Source: DATIJJ01 sp039936115 (GTDB lineage: Bacteria; Pseudomonadota; Gammaproteobacteria; DSM-16500). Taken from it: DNA of 9,892 nt. Numbering within the stretch: position 1 is the first letter of the stretch; every line of letters starts with the position of its first letter. The DNA lies in assembly GCA_039936115.1 (NCBI GenBank), contig JBDTIZ010000094.1, positions 1 through 9,892 of the forward strand, read 5' to 3'. Shown piece after piece: positions 7,223 to 9,892 of the stretch. Both the position numbers and the translations under genes were made by a program. The notes below the pieces were generated by a model. It ran no database searches. It was not told the origin of the DNA and worked only from the letters and a program-made list of their open reading frames with translations.

Positions 7223-7233
7223 GTCTATACCCC

Positions 7234-9003
7234 TTATTGTTCTCTGGCTTGAAGTTCAATTGGCTTCATTTCAAGTGGTTTCATGTTAATAGGACGAAAT
7301 GCAATTTGTCCGTCAGCAAAATACACGGAATGTTTCAGCCAATGTTGATCATCTCGTTCTGGGTAATCATAACGTGCATGCGCGCCGCGACTTTCTGTGC
7401 GTTCATTCGCAAGGTAAGCTGTCGCAAGTGCAGTTGCCATTAAATTATCTAACTCTAGTGCTTCAATTCGGCTAGTGTTAAAACAATTGCTTTTATCTTT
7501 AATAACAGCATGCTTCAAGCGTTCTTGGAGTTCTTCCAATTTTTTAAAACCATTTTGCATATATTCAGCGGTACGAAACACACCGAAATCATCTTGCATT
7601 ACTTTTTGTAAAGCGCTGCGAATTTGCTCGACAGATTCACCTTTTTCATTTGTGTTCCAACGTTCTAACCGTTCGAATGCAACATCAATTTCAGATTGAG
7701 ACGGCTCTCGGAAACCTAAGCCTTGGCGAATACTTTCTTGAATATGAATTCCGGCCGCGCGTCCGAAGACGACTAAGTCTAATAATGAATTTGCGCCTAA
7801 ACGATTTGCACCGTGAACAGAAACACACGCACACTCGCCTGCCGCATAAAGACCTTCAACGATTTCATCTTTACCATTTTTGGTGGTGATGACTTGCGCA
7901 TTCACATTAGTCGGAATGCCGCCCATGATGTAATGGCACGTTGGAACGACTGGAATCGGATCTTTAACAGGATCGACACCCGCAAATGTGATAGCCAGAT
8001 CTCGGATACCCGGTAAGCGAGTATTGATAACATCCTCTCCTAGGTGATCAAGTTTAAGTAAAACGTGATCGCCTTTCGGCCCGTTGCCTCGTCCTTCACG
8101 AATTTCAATCATGCTCGATCTGGATACGATATCTCGGCAAGCTAAATCTTTTAAGTGAGGCGCATAACGTTCCATGAAACGTTCGCCATCCTTGTTAATT
8201 AAATAACCACCTTCGCCGCGACTGCCTTCCGTCACTAGCGTTCCAGCACCATAGATACCGGTTGGATGAAATTGCCAAAATTCCATATCTTGTAGCGGTA
8301 AACCTGCGCGTAATGCCATACCAAATCCATCGCCGGTATTAATATGAGCATTAGTTGTTGATTGGAAAATACGACCAGCGCCACCGGTAGCCAGAATGGT
8401 GGCTTTTGCTTTTAAAAATACAACTTCGCCAGTTTCAATCGACATGGCAAGTACGCCTGAAATGCCTTTATCGGTTTTGATTAAGTCAATCGCAAACCAT
8501 TCATTAAAAAATTTCGCATTCTCAGACAGATTTTTTTGATAAAGCGTATGCAACATAGCATGCCCTGTGCGGTCTGCCGCACAGCAAGTACGATGTGCCT
8601 GCTCTTTGCCATAATCTCTTGTCGCACCACCGAAGGCGCGTTGGTAAATTTTGCCGTCTTTATTTCGAGAAAAAGGCAAACCCATATGTTCTAGTTCATA
8701 AATATTTTGGGGTGCTGTCTTACACATATATTCAATGGCTTCTTGATCGCCCAAGAAATCAGAGCCCATGACGGTGTCATACATGTGCCAACGCCAATCA
8801 TCATTCCCATCTGTATTACCTAATGCAGCATTGATACCGCCTTGTGCAGATACTGTATGCGAACGTGTCGGGAATACTTTGGAGATAACAGCTACGTTTA
8901 AGCCGGTTTGAGCAAGCTCAATCGATGCTCGCAATCCTGCACCGCCTCCACCTATAATGACGGCATCAAACGTATGTATCGCTAAATTTGTTGCTATGTT
9001 CAT
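7234..9003 (-). CDS. sdhA: Succinate dehydrogenase flavoprotein subunit
   Basis: Catalytic subunit that oxidises succinate to fumarate with covalently bound FAD, on the cytoplasmic face of the membrane; 589 residues (E. coli 588). The Rossmann dinucleotide motif VIIGGGGAGLRA lies near 15-26. H49 in SHTVSAQGGINAALGN is the histidine that takes the covalent 8-alpha flavin bond. Substrate and catalytic residues are visible as H246 (QFHPTG), R290 (LACRDIVSRS, the proton-shuttle arginine), H357 (TCHYIMGGIPTN) and R401 (GANRLGANSLLD). The C-terminal helical and cap regions are intact. The ATG at 9003 is 3 nt past the sdhD stop, with a GGGGTG ribosome site inside the last sdhD codons. Fumarate reductase FrdA is the only close alternative; the SdhCD anchors next door favour SdhA. 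Confidence 0.98.
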   Translation of the reverse strand: MNIATNLAIHTFDAVIIGGGGAGLRASIELAQTGLNVAVISKVFPTRSHTVSAQGGINAALGNTDGNDDWRWHMYDTVMGSDFLGDQEAIEYMCKTAPQNIYELEHMGLPFSRNKDGKIYQRAFGGATRDYGKEQAHRTCCAADRTGHAMLHTLYQKNLSENAKFFNEWFAIDLIKTDKGISGVLAMSIETGEVVFLKAKATILATGGAGRIFQSTTNAHINTGDGFGMALRAGLPLQDMEFWQFHPTGIYGAGTLVTEGSRGEGGYLINKDGERFMERYAPHLKDLACRDIVSRSSMIEIREGRGNGPKGDHVLLKLDHLGEDVINTRLPGIRDLAITFAGVDPVKDPIPVVPTCHYIMGGIPTNVNAQVITTKNGKDEIVEGLYAAGECACVSVHGANRLGANSLLDLVVFGRAAGIHIQESIRQGLGFREPSQSEIDVAFERLERWNTNEKGESVEQIRSALQKVMQDDFGVFRTAEYMQNGFKKLEELQERLKHAVIKDKSNCFNTSRIEALELDNLMATALATAYLANERTESRGAHARYDYPERDDQHWLKHSVYFADGQIAFRPINMKPLEMKPIELQAREQ

Positions 9004-9006
9004 CTA

Positions 9007-9354
9007 TCAAACACCCCATAAAATCAATAATGCAGCGAAAAAGAAGCCCGCCAGTGCAAGCAACACCAATGTATTTAAAGTTAGACGTGCGATAGAACAA
9101 GTGACGTAATCAGTGAAAACGGTCCACATCCCGATCCAGGCATGAAACAGCAGCAATGACACACACATCATCGTCGCAATCTTCATCCACCATTCCGCAA
9201 ACAAACTCTGCCAATCGTAATAAGCAATATCAGGATGAACAATTAGAAAAACTACAAGAGCAATAAGATAAACAGTCATATAGACTGCAGAAATTCGTTG
9301 AATTAGCCAATCACGAAGTCCTTGATGATTTACACCGAGTACTGATTTCACCAT
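9007..9354 (-). CDS. sdhD: Succinate dehydrogenase hydrophobic membrane anchor subunit
   Basis: Inner-membrane anchor that, with SdhC, binds haem b and ubiquinone. From the ATG at 9354 the protein is 115 residues, the same length as E. coli SdhD, and has three membrane helices (about 18-38, 57-79 and 89-112). HAWIGMWTVFTDYV supplies H71, D82 and Y83 at exactly the E. coli positions; Y83 and D82 belong to the quinone site and H71 lies by the haem. The C-terminus ILWGV also matches. A GTG two codons upstream (9358-9360) could start a 117-residue form; I prefer the ATG because of the length match. The ATG overlaps the sdhC stop codon (ATGGTGA), which suggests translational coupling. Confidence 0.95.
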   Translation of the reverse strand: MVKSVLGVNHQGLRDWLIQRISAVYMTVYLIALVVFLIVHPDIAYYDWQSLFAEWWMKIATMMCVSLLLFHAWIGMWTVFTDYVTCSIARLTLNTLVLLALAGFFFAALLILWGV

Positions 9355-9722
9355 AGCCACACGCCCGTCAGTATAATTAATAAAGCAGCAATCACCATTG
9401 TGAGAATTGCTGATAATTTGCCGCTTTTAAGTTCCTCGCCAATGCCAATATCCATCAGTAAATGTCTGATACCAGCGACCAGGTGATAAAGAAAAGCAGA
9501 TAAGCTGCACCACAGAAAAAACTTCATCCCTGGCGTTAGTAGAAATTGGTGAAGATCATCAAAATTTTGTTGTGATGATAAGGAAAGATAAAGCCCCCAT
9601 AGCACAAATGGAATCAGGAGGAATAGGATCATCCCAGAAATTCTGTGCAAAATGGAGACAATAGCGGGTATAGGAAAATGAATCGTAAATAGATTTAGAT
9701 TTTTAGGTCTTTGATTTTTCAC
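9348..9722 (-). CDS. sdhC: Succinate dehydrogenase cytochrome b556 subunit
   Basis: Second membrane anchor of complex II; 124 residues (E. coli 129) with three membrane helices (about 27-48, 67-88 and 103-123). NLNLFTIHFPIPAIVSILHRISG is the family signature; S23, H26 and R27 correspond to the E. coli quinone-site S27, H30 and R31. H80 in LYHLVAGIRH is the haem b axial ligand (E. coli H84). The start codon is GTG at 9722; no in-frame ATG lies nearby upstream, and the N-terminus KNQRPKNLNL lines up with KKQRPVNLDL of E. coli. An AGAGGG ribosome site lies about 12 nt before the GTG, a little farther than ideal. First gene of the cluster, just downstream of a good promoter. Confidence 0.95.
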   Translation of the reverse strand: MKNQRPKNLNLFTIHFPIPAIVSILHRISGMILFLLIPFVLWGLYLSLSSQQNFDDLHQFLLTPGMKFFLWCSLSAFLYHLVAGIRHLLMDIGIGEELKSGKLSAILTMVIAALLIILTGVWLW

Positions 9723-9770
9723 AGGCCAATAATTCCCTCTGCATATTTATTTTAGTCAAAAAACACGATA

Positions 9771-9799
9771 ATTATAGCCAGCAAGAGAGGCCAAAGCAA
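9771..9799 (-). promoter_or_regulatory. Probable sigma-70 promoter for sdhC and the whole cluster
   Basis: On the minus strand a perfect TATAAT (-10) occupies 9771-9776. A TTGCTT (-35, three of six consensus bases) at 9794-9799 lies upstream at the optimal 17-nt spacing. Transcription would begin near 9764, giving a 5' leader of about 40 nt before the sdhC GTG. No clear operator is visible. It is the only well-formed promoter oriented toward sdhC in the upstream sequence available. Confidence 0.7.
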
Positions 9800-9892
9800 A
9801 CGTTATGCATCCCGGATCTTGCCCGCAATAATCCTGGATTTATTAAAGCGCGAGAAGTCTATGCCCATTTGACTGGATACCGCGGACAAGCC
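9800..9892. repeat. Repeat-like non-coding sequence upstream of the sdhC promoter, cut by the window end
   Basis: No convincing gene here. Two near-identical short palindromic motifs, ATCCCGGAT (9809-9817) and ATCCTGGAT (9831-9839), lie 22 nt apart. The end reads TGGATACCGCGGACAAGCC, where CCGCGG (9880-9885), a 5-nt spacer and CC look like the first arm and the start of the second arm of a CCGCGG palindrome. Short palindromes of this GGATACCGCGG...AAGCCGCGG style occur as dispersed intergenic repeats in many proteobacteria; membership is inferred. A plus-strand frame stays open to the edge but has no ATG or GTG. Confidence 0.4.

Noticed and set aside
3968..8016. Other antisense or shifted open frames inside sucA, sdhB and sdhA, including minus-strand frames at 4289-4483, 5024-5317, 6014-6244 and 6864-7049
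   Set aside because: All are shadows of intact family members; none has a plausible ribosome site with a recognisable product.
9703..9744. A 13-codon minus-strand leader frame (ATG at 9744) overlapping the sdhC start
   Set aside because: No ribosome site precedes it, and it carries no regulatory codon run; chance is sufficient explanation.
9728..9892. Plus-strand frame open to the window edge, possibly the start of a divergent gene
   Set aside because: It contains no ATG or GTG (only one TTG near the end), runs through the sdhC promoter, and its sequence matches no family I recognise; a chance frame through repeats is likelier.

Overview
The window holds one complete, single-strand (minus) tricarboxylic-acid-cycle locus in the order sdhC-sdhD-sdhA-sdhB-sucA-sucB-sucC-sucD, with sdhC at the right end and sucD at the left end. 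All eight genes look intact. Key active-site, cofactor and metal-ligand residues are visible and fall almost exactly where they do in the Escherichia coli proteins. This gene order, the 115-residue SdhD and the E1o/E2o types point to a gammaproteobacterium. GC content is roughly 40-45% by eye. The small palindromic repeats in the intergenic spaces recall Legionella/Coxiella-like (Legionellales) genomes, but that placement is an impression and not a demonstrated assignment.

Layout, in transcription order (right to left). 9800-9892 is non-coding and repeat-like, ending in a cut-off palindrome. A good sigma-70-type promoter follows at 9771-9799, then sdhC (GTG start) and sdhD, which overlap by 7 nt. 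sdhA starts 3 nt after sdhD and sdhB 11 nt after sdhA. A 218-nt gap (6303-6520) separates sdhB from sucA. It carries two copies of a 27-bp palindromic repeat facing each other, plus a second, unrelated palindrome close to the sucA start. sucA, sucB, sucC and sucD then follow with gaps of 33, 95 and 58 nt; the last two gaps each contain a hairpin. Beyond sucD (1-64) lies a third copy of the 27-bp repeat.

How the genes work together: SucA (E1o) and SucB (E2o), with an E3 dihydrolipoamide dehydrogenase not encoded here, convert 2-oxoglutarate to succinyl-CoA. SucCD converts that to succinate with nucleoside triphosphate formation. The membrane complex SdhCDAB oxidises succinate to fumarate and passes electrons to ubiquinone. 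The locus therefore encodes three consecutive cycle steps, probably expressed as one long unit or as two overlapping units (sdh and suc).

I found no undescribed biological system. The protein-coding content is ordinary housekeeping metabolism. The parts worth a second look are the non-coding spacers, where nearly every gap longer than about 50 nt contains a palindrome. The most striking can form a 31-bp stem in the RNA exactly between the sdh and suc halves. No gene-free stretch exceeds 300 bases, and no tRNA, rRNA, CRISPR array, insertion sequence or origin was seen.
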